From NCBI GenBank assembly GCA_003446775.1, contig DMCH01000107.1, positions 642 to 12,073 of the forward strand: DNA of 11,432 nucleotides. The letters run 5' to 3'. Position numbers and translations under genes: made by a program. How positions within the stretch are numbered: position 1 is the first letter of the stretch; each line of letters opens with the position of its first letter. Below the pieces are notes generated by a model. That model saw only the letters and a list, made by a program, of their open reading frames with translations, was not told the DNA's origin and searched no databases. The DNA is from Chloroflexota bacterium. Lineage in GTDB: Bacteria; Chloroflexota; Dormibacteria; Dormibacterales; Dormibacteraceae. Of this stretch, positions 1 to 7,389 are shown in pieces.

Positions 1-957
1 CTCGAGGCCAAGATCCTCCCGGGCACGCCCGCGAAGGTGTTCTTCACCAACTCGGGCGCCGAGGCGATAGAGGGCGCGATGAAGCTGGCGCGCTACGCCA
101 CCGGACGGCCCAGCTACATCGCCTTCATCGGCGGGTTCCACGGCCGAACCTTCGGTGCCCTGTCGCTCACTGCATCCAAGGCGAGCCAGCGCCGCCGGTT
201 CGCTCCGTTGCTGTCGTCGGTTTTCCATGCGCCCTTTCCCTCCGCCTCGCGCGGCGTGACGACGGACGAGACAATCGCCCGCCTCGAAGAACTGTTCAGC
301 ACGGTCGCTCCGCCGGAGAGCGTGGCCGCAGTCTTCGTCGAGCCGATCCAGGGCGAGGGCGGCTACCTCGTCCCGCCTGACGACTTTCTGCCGCGACTCC
401 GCGAGCTGACCGGCAAGCACGGCATCCTGCTCGTGGCCGACGAGGTGCAGTCGGGCATGGGTCGCACCGGGCATCTCCTCGCGGTGGAGCACTGGGACGT
501 CGAGCCGGACATCGTGTGCCTGGCCAAGGGGATCGCCTCGGGGCTGCCGCTGGGTGCGTTCATCGCGCGCGCTGAGCAGATGAGCTGGCCACCCGGCTCA
601 CATGGGAGCACGTTCGGGGGCAACCCGCTCGCCTGCGCGGCCGGGCTGGTCACGCTGGACCTGCTCGAAGAAGGCCTCATTGCGAACGCTGCGAGGGTCG
701 GCGCGCAGCTCCAGGACGGGCTGCGCGAGATCGCGGCCGCGCATCGCGAGATCACCGACGTCCGCGGCCTTGGGCTCATGGTCGCATTCGAAATGAAAAC
801 GGCGGAGCTTGCGGCGCAGGTGGTCCAGTCCGCGTTCGAGCGTGGGCTCCTGCTGCTCACCGCGGGTTCTCGCGCGGTCCGCATCTGTCCACCGCTGGTC
901 ATCGATTCGGATGAGGCCGCCACCGGCCTGGAGATAATCGAAGCAGCGCTGGGCTAA
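1..957 (+). CDS. gabT: Class III PLP-dependent aminotransferase (4-aminobutyrate aminotransferase-like), 5' end cut by window
   Basis: The reading frame is open from base 1, so the gene starts outside the window and 318 residues remain of a family usually about 420-450 long. Class III (fold type I) aminotransferases move an amino group from an omega-amino acid such as GABA or ornithine to a 2-oxo acid, with PLP held on a lysine. Visible landmarks, counting from base 1: the NSGAEA cofactor-phosphate loop near residue 17, FHGRTFGALSLT near 46, VEPIQGEGGY near 113, the PLP-ring aspartate in ADEVQSGMGRTG (D147), the Schiff-base lysine in LAKGIASG (K176, codon 526-528), and the STFGGNPLAC segment near 203. 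These fit GabT-type enzymes best. Acetylornithine or another omega-amino acid aminotransferase is possible, because substrate-determining N-terminal residues are missing. Its TAA stop overlaps the stop of a short minus-strand ORF, and no operon partner is visible. Confidence 0.93.
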   Translation, partial: LEAKILPGTPAKVFFTNSGAEAIEGAMKLARYATGRPSYIAFIGGFHGRTFGALSLTASKASQRRRFAPLLSSVFHAPFPSASRGVTTDETIARLEELFSTVAPPESVAAVFVEPIQGEGGYLVPPDDFLPRLRELTGKHGILLVADEVQSGMGRTGHLLAVEHWDVEPDIVCLAKGIASGLPLGAFIARAEQMSWPPGSHGSTFGGNPLACAAGLVTLDLLEEGLIANAARVGAQLQDGLREIAAAHREITDVRGLGLMVAFEMKTAELAAQVVQSAFERGLLLLTAGSRAVRICPPLVIDSDEAATGLEIIEAALG

Positions 958-1115
958 AGGAGTGCTGGGGCCGGCTCCGGCGCGAGGTATTTGGCGAATT
1001 CCCGGTCTGTTCCGAGCATCCTCGCGATCGACCCGAGCACGCCGAACACCGCTTGCTGCAACCAGACAGGCAGGCTGGTCAGGTAGATGTCGCTGTACTG
1101 GACTGATTCCGCCAT
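954..1115 (-). pseudogene. Short orphan ORF resembling the C-terminal tail of a cupin-type protein, probably a remnant
   Basis: Reading leftward from ATG at 1115 gives a 53-residue ORF ending at TAG 954-956, inside the aminotransferase stop region. Its middle (SDIYLTSLPVWLQQAVFGVL, then a stretch with IARMLGT) is an amphipathic helical segment. From memory it resembles the region after the barrel in some bacterial cupin-domain proteins. No cupin barrel or metal-binding histidines are present. Two in-frame TGA codons lie within 20 bp upstream of the ATG, so it cannot be extended there. The GAGG just before the ATG is too close to be a normal ribosome site. It is either the degraded end of a lost gene or a tiny real gene; the family resemblance is weak. 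Confidence 0.3.
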
Positions 1116-1157
1116 CCTCGGAATGACTCACGCTCAATCTGGGTAAAGTTGTTGCAA

Positions 1158-1809
1158 GTGCAACTACTTTCGCAGCCGCGGATCGCTGTGCTCGGTGCGG
1201 GGGCATGTTGGCCCAGTGATTGCGCGGATGGCAATCGCCGCCGGTTTCCATGTCTCGATTGCGGCTTCTGGTGACCCTGAGAAGATCGCACTCATGACTT
1301 CAATCCTGGTCCCTGGAGCCGAGCCTCGATGGGCAGCCGACGCTGTCAAAGACGCCGACATCGTGGTGCTGTCGATCCCGCTCCACAAATTCGCGAGTTT
1401 CGACCCTGGCCTGGTGGCCGGCAAGCTCGTGGTTGATGCGATGAACTATTGGCGGCCGGTCAATGGCGTTCAGGCGATGTTCGAAGATGGTCGGTACTCG
1501 AGCAGCGAGATCGTCCAGCGCCGGCTGGCCCGGTCGACCGTCGTCAAGACCCTCAACCACATCGGCTACCACGAGATGGAAGACGACCGCCGGCCTGAGG
1601 GCTCGCCGGAGCGTCGCGCGCTGGGCGTGGCCGGCGACGATCCCGGCGCGGTCGACGCCGTGGCGGAGGTCATCGAGCGCATCGGCTACGACACCGTCCG
1701 GCTTTACAGCCTCAGTGCCGGGCGCCTCCTGGAACCTGGCGCCCCCGTCTTCGGCGTGTCGCTGCGTCGAGCCGAGTTCGAGCTGGCCTTGCACGCCCAG
1801 GTCGCATAA
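1158..1809 (+). CDS. NAD(P)-binding oxidoreductase, F420-dependent NADP reductase family, with an apparent frameshift at 1199-1203
   Basis: The long open stretch starts at GTG 1195 and gives 204 residues, but it lacks the first beta strand and glycine loop of the Rossmann fold. These are encoded just upstream in another frame (PRIAVLGAG, codons 1176-1202). The frames join if the run of five G at 1199-1203 is read as four. The protein then reads GAGHVGPVIARMAIAAGFHV, a normal dinucleotide-binding start. With GTG 1158 as start the repaired protein is 216 residues, a typical length. Later landmarks are the acidic ADIVVLSIP strand, the KLVVDAMNYW segment, VVKTLNHIGYHEM and a C-terminal LLEPGAPVFGV. 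The family (PF03807 type) moves hydride between NADPH and F420 or a flavin. A flavin-type oxidoreductase follows after 12 bp, which suggests a shared redox role. F420 use itself is inferred. The indel may be a sequencing or assembly error or a true inactivating mutation. Confidence 0.8.
1199..1203 (+). other. Suspected one-base insertion in a G5 homopolymer (frameshift point)
   Basis: Frame 3 codes the N-terminal strand and GAG of the Rossmann loop up to this run. Frame 1 codes the rest of the same protein from HVGPVIAR onward. Removing one G restores one continuous frame and a complete Gly-X-Gly-X-X-Gly motif. Homopolymer runs are the classic site of long-read errors, but a natural frameshift cannot be excluded from sequence alone. 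Confidence 0.7.
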
Positions 1810-1821
1810 GACAAGACCCAC

Positions 1822-2865
1822 ATGCAGTTCCCCTTGGTTCTTGGCCTCGACACTTTCGGAGACAGGACCAACGACGCCGAGGGCCGCCCCATCTCACACG
1901 CCCAAACGATCCGGAACCTGGTCGAGCAAGGCGTCTTGGCCGACCAGCTGGGCGTCGACTTCTTTGGGATCGGTGAGCACCACACCGATGACTGGCCGCT
2001 GTCTGCAGCCGACGTGGTGTTGGGCGCGATCGCTGCGCGCACCAAGCGGATCCACCTCGGGTCGGCCGTCACGGTCTTGAGCTCTGACGATCCTGTTCGG
2101 GTGTTTCAGCGCTACTCCACGCTCAACGCCATCTCCGGCGGTCGGGCGGAAGTCATTCTGGGACGAGGTTCCAGCATCGACTCATTTCCGCTCTTCGGTT
2201 ACGACCTCGCCGACTACGAGACCCTGTTCGAAGAGAAGGTCAACCTCTTCGCGGAGCTGCTCAAGGGCGGGCCGGTCAGTTGGGAAGGCACGACGCGCGC
2301 TGCGCTCATCAACCAGGATGTCGTCCCGCACACCGAAGCCGGACCATTCCCGGTTTGGATCGGTGTCGGCGGGAGCCCTCAGTCTGTCGTGCGCGCTGCG
2401 CACTACGGGTTCAACCTGATGCTTGCGATCATCGGCGGAAATCCTTCGCGGTTCGCACCGTTTTCCCGACTCTTCGACCAGGCCCTGAAGCAGTTCGGGC
2501 AGACGCCTCGCCCGGTTGGAGTGCACGGGCCCGGTCACGTCGCCGCCACTGACGAGAATGCGCGGGAGGAGTTCTGGCCCTACTACGAGGATGTGTTCCG
2601 CCGCATCGGCAAGACCCGCGGGTTCGCCACTCCCACCAAGGAGCAGTTTTTGCGTGAGGTCGGGCTGCATGGAGCGCTGTACATCGGATCGCCGGAAACG
2701 GTCGCGCAGAAGATCGCGGCCAATCTACCCGCCCTGGGCGCTACCCGCTTCGATTTGAAGTACGGGATGGGGGGCCTGTCGCACGAAGCGCTGATGACGA
2801 ACATCGAGCTTTACGGCACCGAGGTCATCCCACGAGTCCGCGAGCTCTTGGCTTCAAAATCTTGA
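1822..2865 (+). CDS. LLM class flavin-dependent oxidoreductase (luciferase-like monooxygenase family)
   Basis: This 347-residue protein matches the bacterial luciferase-like TIM-barrel family (PF00296) over its full length. These enzymes use reduced FMN or F420 for oxidations, often of small or xenobiotic substrates. Signature parts in order: an N-terminal LGLDTFGD strand, ADQLGVDFFGIGEHH at about 41-55 (the EHH segment lines the flavin site), a TKRIHLGSAV strand near 73-82, a VFQRYSTLNAISGGRAEVILGRG stretch near 94-116, PFPVWIGVGG near 175-184, and a C-terminal GSPETVAQKI segment near 289-298. The ATG lies 12 bp after the F420-reductase-like gene on the same strand, so the two are probably co-transcribed. 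The neighbour may supply the reduced cofactor, but that is inference, as is the choice between FMN and F420. The last 12 bp overlap the end of the convergent lipoprotein gene. The substrate is unknown. Confidence 0.9.
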   Translation: MQFPLVLGLDTFGDRTNDAEGRPISHAQTIRNLVEQGVLADQLGVDFFGIGEHHTDDWPLSAADVVLGAIAARTKRIHLGSAVTVLSSDDPVRVFQRYSTLNAISGGRAEVILGRGSSIDSFPLFGYDLADYETLFEEKVNLFAELLKGGPVSWEGTTRAALINQDVVPHTEAGPFPVWIGVGGSPQSVVRAAHYGFNLMLAIIGGNPSRFAPFSRLFDQALKQFGQTPRPVGVHGPGHVAATDENAREEFWPYYEDVFRRIGKTRGFATPTKEQFLREVGLHGALYIGSPETVAQKIAANLPALGATRFDLKYGMGGLSHEALMTNIELYGTEVIPRVRELLASKS

Positions 2866-4068
2866 GGGCAGCTTGGCCACCGCCGCAGTGGCGATGAGGT
2901 CGGCGATCGGGATGGTCGCCGCCGCCGCCGTCTGATCGTCCGCGGCCACGACTTTGGCGGACTTCGCTCGCTGGTCGTCGATCACCCGGATCATGTCGGC
3001 AACCTGGCTCTGGACAGCACTCGAGATCTCGGCTCCCGACAGATCGGTCGAGTCGCTGACCAGGCTCAAGAACTGCGCGACGAACGAGTCCGTCAGGCTG
3101 GTGAGCGCGGCCTGTTTGGTCGCGGCATCGCCGTTGCCGGCATAGACGACCAGTTCCGCGTCTCGCGCGCCCCATACCTGGTCGAACCTTGTGCCAGTGG
3201 GGGCACCGAACACCGAGCTGAACAGAGTGCCGAGCGTGTCGGCGTTCGCTGCCAGGGCGGTTAGAGCGGCCGCCTGTTCCGTGCTGCGCCCCCCGGCCGC
3301 GGCGCTGGTGGTCATGGTCGCGAGATAGGAGTGCTCCTGCAGCAAGGTGTCGAGAGAAACGCGGAAGTCGACCGCTTTGTCACCAGGGTCACCGGGAAAC
3401 TTGTCCGGGAATTTAGTGGCGATGGCCGGCGCCAGAGCGTCCCCCAGCCGGGCCGCGTGCGCATGGGCTCGGTGAAGGTCAGCGAACATCCTGGCGTTGT
3501 TCAGCGCCGCCTGGTCGTCGATGATCGCCTTGATCTCCAAGACCTGCTCCGTCGTCAGCTGCGTGATCGGATCGAGGGGAATCGAGGTCATCGCGTTCAT
3601 GAACTGCGCGAACGCGGGCACGAATCCGTTGACGAGCCCTGAGGCGGCGCCGTCGGACTTGCCGGAGTCGTGGCTCGCGATGCCGATTGTGTAGTCGACG
3701 AAGTAGTTGTTCTGCGTGGCCCATATCTGGTCGAACCTGGCGGCCGCGCTCGCCCCGAACGCGGAGTTCATCACGGCGCTGATGTCGTTGCCGTTGATCG
3801 TGAGCAGGGTTGCGTAGCCTGCGTACTCGTCGGCGCGGTTCGCGGTCGCGGCGAGCGAATCCTTGGCGATGACGATCACGTGCTCGCCGAGCAGAAGGTC
3901 CAGGCGGGCCCTGAGGTCGGCTGCTTTGGTGTCCGCCCTACCGCTGCCGGCCTGGCTCGGCGATGAAAGGCGCGAGCCTGAGGCCGACGGGCCTGCGCTC
4001 GGATTCGAGCAGGCGATGGCCGCGAGCGCCACGATCACGAACAGCGCGTGCGACCGGACGATCCTCAA
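2854..4068 (-). CDS. Two-repeat helical lipoprotein of unknown function
   Basis: A 404-residue protein begins at TTG 4068. The start is chosen because it gives a complete lipoprotein signal (two arginines, a hydrophobic core and lipobox LAAIAC with lipidated C20), and an in-frame TAA lies 12 bp further upstream. A low-complexity Ser/Gly/Pro linker follows to about residue 45. The rest is two copies of one unit: about 51-221 and 234-401. Both contain an LL-x-EH motif (59-63; 242-246), FGA followed by RFDQ-x-W (104-116; 287-299), a V-x-Y, then IDDQ (183-186; 363-366) and a closing FP or LP segment, about 180-183 residues apart. The sequence is mostly Ala-rich amphipathic helix. It is likely anchored on the outer face of the membrane. 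I do not recognise a characterised family; the paired His/Asp positions could bind a ligand or metal, but this is not shown. It converges with and slightly overlaps the flavin oxidoreductase gene. Confidence 0.82.
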   Translation of the reverse strand: MRIVRSHALFVIVALAAIACSNPSAGPSASGSRLSSPSQAGSGRADTKAADLRARLDLLLGEHVIVIAKDSLAATANRADEYAGYATLLTINGNDISAVMNSAFGASAAARFDQIWATQNNYFVDYTIGIASHDSGKSDGAASGLVNGFVPAFAQFMNAMTSIPLDPITQLTTEQVLEIKAIIDDQAALNNARMFADLHRAHAHAARLGDALAPAIATKFPDKFPGDPGDKAVDFRVSLDTLLQEHSYLATMTTSAAAGGRSTEQAAALTALAANADTLGTLFSSVFGAPTGTRFDQVWGARDAELVVYAGNGDAATKQAALTSLTDSFVAQFLSLVSDSTDLSGAEISSAVQSQVADMIRVIDDQRAKSAKVVAADDQTAAAATIPIADLIATAAVAKLPSRF

Positions 4069-4107
4069 AACGCTGTCACTTTAACGAGCGCTTACGATGA
4101 TTCGGCC

Positions 4108-4962
4108 TTGCCTGAGTGGCTGCTGGTCGACGGGTCGAGCATGATCTTCCGCGCGTTCTATGGGGTTCCCCAGACCAACCGCGCTCCTGACGGGACGCTG
4201 ATCAATGCCGTGCGCGGGTTCCTCGACCGCCTCGCCAGCCTGATCAACGAGCGCAAGCCGCGGCACGTGGCGGTGACGACGGATGAGGACTGGCGACCCG
4301 ACTGGCGGGTCGAGCTGATCCCCAGCTACAAGGAACACCGGACGGGGGAACCGGTTCCGCACGCCCTCGAGCCGCAGATGCCGGTGATCATGGAGTGCCT
4401 GGCTGCCGCGGGTGTCGACGCGGTGGGGTTGGAGGACTACGAGGCTGAGGACATCATCGCGTCGCTGGTGGCGAAGGTCAAACCACCGATCGAGATCATC
4501 AGCGGCGACCGCGACCTCTTCAGCCTGATCCGCGACCGCGAGGTGGTCGTCCTCTATCCGGAGAAGACGGGGCTGGCGGTCGTGGACGAGGACGAGGTGG
4601 CGCGGCGGTACTCGATCCCCGGCCGCGCTTACGCGGACTTCGCGATCCTGCGTGGTGACCCGTCAGACGGACTTCCCGGCCTGGCGGGTGTGGGCGCCAA
4701 GAAGGCGGCCGATCTGGTGCGCCGCTACGGCTCCGTGCAGGCGATGCTCGACGCCGGCGTGTTCCGCTCCGCCGATGCCGAGTACCTGGAGAAGGCGGCT
4801 CGGGTGGTGCCGCCGGTGAGCGACCTCAAGATCGAGGTGCCGCCGGGCCGGCGGGACCGGTACCCGGTGGATCCGAAGAAGGTCGAGGCGCTGGGGACCC
4901 GGTACGGTGTCGGCGGCTCGTTCAAGCGCCTGATCGAGGCGCTGAGCAAGATGCCCAAGTGA
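4108..4962 (+). CDS. Stand-alone 5'-3' exonuclease (PolA N-terminal/FEN-like nuclease)
   Basis: The protein matches the 5'-nuclease domain that forms the N-terminus of DNA polymerase I, here without a polymerase. Such enzymes remove RNA primers and flaps with two metal ions. Metal-site parts: LLVDGSSMIFRAFYG at the start, SYKEHR further on, the acidic cluster in LEDYEAEDIIASL, ISGDRDLFSLI, and GDPSDGLPGLAGVGAKKAADLV, which joins the last metal aspartates to the DNA-binding helix-hairpin-helix. TTG 4108 is preferred as start because it gives MPEWLLVDG, a normal distance before the first aspartate (284 residues). The longer alternative, GTG 4048 (304 residues), would overlap head-to-head with the divergent lipoprotein gene by 21 bp. 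Neither start has a clear ribosome site. Length and motifs look intact, so it is probably an active replication or repair nuclease. Confidence 0.88.
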   Translation: MPEWLLVDGSSMIFRAFYGVPQTNRAPDGTLINAVRGFLDRLASLINERKPRHVAVTTDEDWRPDWRVELIPSYKEHRTGEPVPHALEPQMPVIMECLAAAGVDAVGLEDYEAEDIIASLVAKVKPPIEIISGDRDLFSLIRDREVVVLYPEKTGLAVVDEDEVARRYSIPGRAYADFAILRGDPSDGLPGLAGVGAKKAADLVRRYGSVQAMLDAGVFRSADAEYLEKAARVVPPVSDLKIEVPPGRRDRYPVDPKKVEALGTRYGVGGSFKRLIEALSKMPK

Positions 4963-5081
4963 GCGCTTACAAAGGCTTTACGTCGCGTTGGGGATGATCT
5001 GACGCGCGGTCTCGATCGTATCCCCTGTTATGACGCTCACCTGGATCCTGGTTCGGCGGGGCCATCGCGCAGGTCGGAAGC

Positions 5082-5312
5082 GTGGAGGTAGGGCTCTGCG
5101 CGTCGTGCAAGCACTCGCGAGCGATCTCCGGGAAGCAGAGCACGTTCTGGATGTGCGAACTCTCGCGCACCGACCCGTCGTTTCCGCGCTATCCGCGCCT
5201 GCCCGTGCTGCGTTGTCGCGGTTACGAACCAAAATCTGACCCGGATCTCCCCTCACCGCCGCTTCGCGGCGGAGCTCCCCGCGTGGCGGGGAGCCCAGGG
5301 GAGGTGAATTAA
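5082..5312 (+). CDS. Small four-cysteine protein, putative zinc-ribbon-like, with a repeat-encoded C-terminal tail
   Basis: This 76-residue ORF starts at GTG 5082 with GGAAG just upstream. The first ~49 residues have the look of a real small family: GLCASCKHSR (first Cys pair, CX2C), then FWMCELSRTDPSFPRYPRLP, then VLRCRGYEP. Two further cysteines could complete a metal site. I recognise this kind of short cytosolic protein from GC-rich genomes, but I know of no function. After GYEP the frame enters the folded intergenic repeat at 5247 and continues for about 27 Pro/Gly/Arg-rich residues to TAA 5310. A TGA at 5237-5239 in the neighbouring frame would end the protein right after GYEP if the A4 run just before it (5231-5234) had one more A. 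The tail is therefore either an indel artefact or a repeat-derived extension. Confidence 0.62.
   Translation: MEVGLCASCKHSRAISGKQSTFWMCELSRTDPSFPRYPRLPVLRCRGYEPKSDPDLPSPPLRGGAPRVAGSPGEVN
5247..5309 (+). repeat. Folded intergenic repeat, copy A (three-way-junction shape)
   Basis: An outer stem pairs CTCCCCT (5247-5253) with AGGGGAG (5297-5303). Inside it are two perfect hairpins: CCGCCGC / TTC loop / GCGGCGG (5256-5272) and GCTCCCCGC / GTG loop / GCGGGGAGC (5274-5294). It ends in GAGGTGAAT, shared with copy C. It lies between two convergent genes and contributes coding to the tail of the plus-strand one. The TAA of the minus-strand gene sits at its edge. It could act as a two-way terminator, although no T-run follows. 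Confidence 0.8.
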
Positions 5313-6559
5313 GCCGGCGCCACCCTCATGAGGGCCAACGGCTGTTCTCCCGCGCCGGCGAAGGTGGTCGCCGAATGCGCCCCCGCCATCGGCACCTCCG
5401 CGATCATCCCAGCGTAGTCGACGACGTAGAGGGTGGTTCCGTCGGGGCTCATAGCGAGGCTCCAGACGCTCCATCCCGCCAACTGCGTGTCGCGCGTCTT
5501 CAGGGTCGAGGTGTCGACCCAGAGCACGCCGCTCTTGCCGGCGATGACCAGCGTCCGGCCGTCGGGGCTCACTGCGGCTGCATTGCCAGCCAGCTCTTTG
5601 GCTTGGGCGTCGAGCACACCGAATATGCCACCCGTCTGACTGTCGTTGAGCTTGGCTGCTCGCATCTGGACCGGCGCGCCGTTGTCAATGGGCAGGTCCG
5701 TGACAATCCCCGTCGCCCCGTTGGCTGCGTAGAGATGCGTACCGGCGACGTTCATCGCCAGCGACCAGTGGAACTCGTCAGGGTTGGCCATGTAACCGGA
5801 ACCGGGCAAATCCAGGCACAGCGCGAAGGGCACATCGAGGTTGAGCGCGTGGATGAAGGCGCTCTTGTCCTCGCGAACGTAGACGCTGTACAGCCACTGC
5901 CCGTCGTGTGAGGGGATCCCGGACAGCCGAACTCCGGCCATTGCTGACGAGCCATCGCTCTTGTCGAAGACGATGTTCGGATCGAGGCGCCCGGCGCCCA
6001 GGTCATAGAACCGGACGTGGTACTGGTTGCTGTCGAGGTACTCGATCAGGAAGATCCGCCGGCCGTCGTTGCTGACGGCATCGAATTCGAAGAAGCCGTT
6101 CAGGTTCACCTGCTGCGCGGCTTTCCCATATGAGGTGTCGACTACGAGCAGGTGAGTCGCGGTGCGAACGCCATTGGACAGTGCATCGAACGATTCCAGG
6201 ACCAGCCAGCGGCCGTTCTGCGAAAGCCCGCCGGGCACGCCGGTCACGGTCGCCGGCGGCAGCTCGAAGCGGCCAGCCAGCTGCATGCGATGCAAGACGG
6301 CGCCGGTCAAGGGATCGAGGTCCACCAGAGCTCCCGAGCTCACGGTGTAGAGATGAGTCCAGTCGGGCGATGGCGTTCCCAGCGGCAGGCTGAGCTCGAC
6401 CCGATGGGAGCGCGAGTCGATGACGGAGACGTTCTGCGAGAGGCTGCTTGAAGATGCCTCGTAGAGCTTGTAATTGCCAGGCGACACCTCTCCGCCAGGG
6501 ACACGGCCGCAGCCGGCCACGATCACCAGAGCGCCGATCGCCAACACCAAAGCTCGCAT
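5309..6559 (-). CDS. Beta-propeller lipoprotein, third gene of an ECF sigma/anti-sigma operon
   Basis: The start is ATG 6559, preceded by the strong ribosome site GAGGTG at good spacing. Longer upstream in-frame options lack family-like sequence. The 416-residue product opens with a lipoprotein signal (MRALVLAIGALVIVAGC, lipidated C17), so it is probably tethered outside the membrane. The rest is built of beta-propeller blades, seen as repeated short signatures: LGTPSPDWTHLYTVSSG near 61, a QNGRWLVLES-type strand, SNDGRRIFLI, SHDGQWLYSVYV, AVSPDGRTLVIAGKSG and AMSPDGTTLYVVDYAG near the end. This resembles YVTN/WD40-like secreted propellers. It follows the anti-sigma gene by 49 bp on the same strand and probably belongs to the same transcript. 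The context suggests a surface sensor or effector of that sigma system. The ligand is unknown. Confidence 0.85.
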   Translation of the reverse strand: MRALVLAIGALVIVAGCGRVPGGEVSPGNYKLYEASSSSLSQNVSVIDSRSHRVELSLPLGTPSPDWTHLYTVSSGALVDLDPLTGAVLHRMQLAGRFELPPATVTGVPGGLSQNGRWLVLESFDALSNGVRTATHLLVVDTSYGKAAQQVNLNGFFEFDAVSNDGRRIFLIEYLDSNQYHVRFYDLGAGRLDPNIVFDKSDGSSAMAGVRLSGIPSHDGQWLYSVYVREDKSAFIHALNLDVPFALCLDLPGSGYMANPDEFHWSLAMNVAGTHLYAANGATGIVTDLPIDNGAPVQMRAAKLNDSQTGGIFGVLDAQAKELAGNAAAVSPDGRTLVIAGKSGVLWVDTSTLKTRDTQLAGWSVWSLAMSPDGTTLYVVDYAGMIAEVPMAGAHSATTFAGAGEQPLALMRVAPA

Positions 6560-6608
6560 GTTCTTCACCTCGCCTCCCATACACCGGTGGCCGGGCATGG
6601 GTTCCATA

Positions 6609-7385
6609 TCAGGACAGCGACGAAGCGATCTCCAGCGCTTGGGCCTTGGTGAGGTCGCCCTCGATTCGGATGACGGTGCCGCTGTCGTCGATGAGGAGCG
6701 TGTTCGTGGCCAGGCGCAGCGTCTCGTCGCGGAAGTTGCCGTTGGCGTCGATGAAGAAGAAGACGTGGGGCTGGCCGGAGATCCAGTAGCCCTGGTGCCC
6801 ATTTACGGTCACCTCTTCCAGGTTGGTGCCGTTTCCGAGCATCTTGCCGAACATCTGCGCGTCCACCTTGCCGCTGGCCTCTGTTATGAGGACGGCCACC
6901 CCGGTTTGACCCGACGTCTTCAGGCCCGGGCGCGACTTATAGACGAGCGTCACCTCGCCCTGGGGCGGGCCGTCCGGGGGGAACTGGAGGTAGACCTCAT
7001 CGGGCTGGCCCAATGACGCCGGGACGAGGATGTGCCATGTGACCTTGCTCTGGGCCTGATCCAGCGTGGTCGGGTTGCCGAGCCCGAGTCGCTTGCCGAG
7101 GGGCCCAGACGGCTGCGGCGATGGTGTTGGCAGCTCGTTGACCCGGGTGAAGATCGTGTGCACGTTGATCCAGCTCGCGATCGCCTCCCGCGAGGGGGTA
7201 TAGGCAATGAGCGCCGCCAGCACCACGAGTACTGCTGCCGCCGCCATGGCCCACCGGCTCTGGAACCAGGGCCGCTGGGTCGGCGCGGGCGCCGTGATCC
7301 GCGCGCGGACTCGAGTCCCCAGGTCGGGCGTCGGCGGCCAGTCGATCTCGGCCACCAGGACCGACAGGCGCTGCTCGAGGTCCAT
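6609..7385 (-). CDS. Membrane anti-sigma factor-like protein with DUF4367-type C-terminal domain
   Basis: The start is ATG 7385, four bases after the sigma-factor stop, giving 258 residues. A longer in-frame reading would run into the sigma gene. Residues 1-43 are a short cytosolic part (MDLEQRLSVLVAEIDWPPTP), about 45-62 is one membrane helix (AMAAAAVLVVLAALIAY), and the rest should be outside the cell. A Pro/Ser-rich linker at 86-94 leads to a beta-rich domain. Its closing features fit DUF4367: a VNGHQGYWISG strand, a phenylalanine-rich FFFIDANGNF strand, then TVIRIEGDLTKAQALEIASSL as last strand and helix. DUF4367 proteins commonly sit next to ECF sigma factors. By analogy it would bind the sigma factor just upstream and release it on an external signal. 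No zinc-finger HXXXCXXC motif is seen in the cytosolic part, so sigma binding is inferred from position. Confidence 0.85.
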   Translation of the reverse strand: MDLEQRLSVLVAEIDWPPTPDLGTRVRARITAPAPTQRPWFQSRWAMAAAAVLVVLAALIAYTPSREAIASWINVHTIFTRVNELPTPSPQPSGPLGKRLGLGNPTTLDQAQSKVTWHILVPASLGQPDEVYLQFPPDGPPQGEVTLVYKSRPGLKTSGQTGVAVLITEASGKVDAQMFGKMLGNGTNLEEVTVNGHQGYWISGQPHVFFFIDANGNFRDETLRLATNTLLIDDSGTVIRIEGDLTKAQALEIASSLS

Positions 7386-7389
7386 GGCT

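Noticed and set aside
598..1251. Long minus-strand ORF across the aminotransferase end
   Set aside because: Arg/Pro/Ala-rich composition typical of GC-rich shadow frames, antisense to conserved aminotransferase motifs.
2854..2865. 12-bp overlap of convergent genes
   Set aside because: Short tail-to-tail overlaps are common in compact genomes and both proteins look complete.
4048..4107. Longer exonuclease start at GTG 4048
   Set aside because: It would overlap the start of the divergent lipoprotein gene, has no ribosome site, and adds 20 residues unlike the family's N-terminus.
4978..5256. Minus-strand ORFs between the exonuclease and the four-cysteine gene, including a short stretch reading VITGDTIETARQIIPNAT
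   Set aside because: The upstream parts are Arg/Ser/Thr-rich shadow-frame sequence opposite the four-cysteine gene. The 20-codon end alone is too short to support as a gene and matches no family I can name.
5247..5309. Calling repeat copy A a classical Rho-independent terminator
   Set aside because: The hairpins are strong but no T-run follows on either strand. It is kept as a repeat with a possible terminating role.
6560..6802. Upstream extension of the propeller lipoprotein frame, adding 81 residues
   Set aside because: The extension is Ser/Thr/Arg-rich shadow sequence of the anti-sigma gene. The lipoprotein signal and GAGGTG ribosome site fix the start at 6559.
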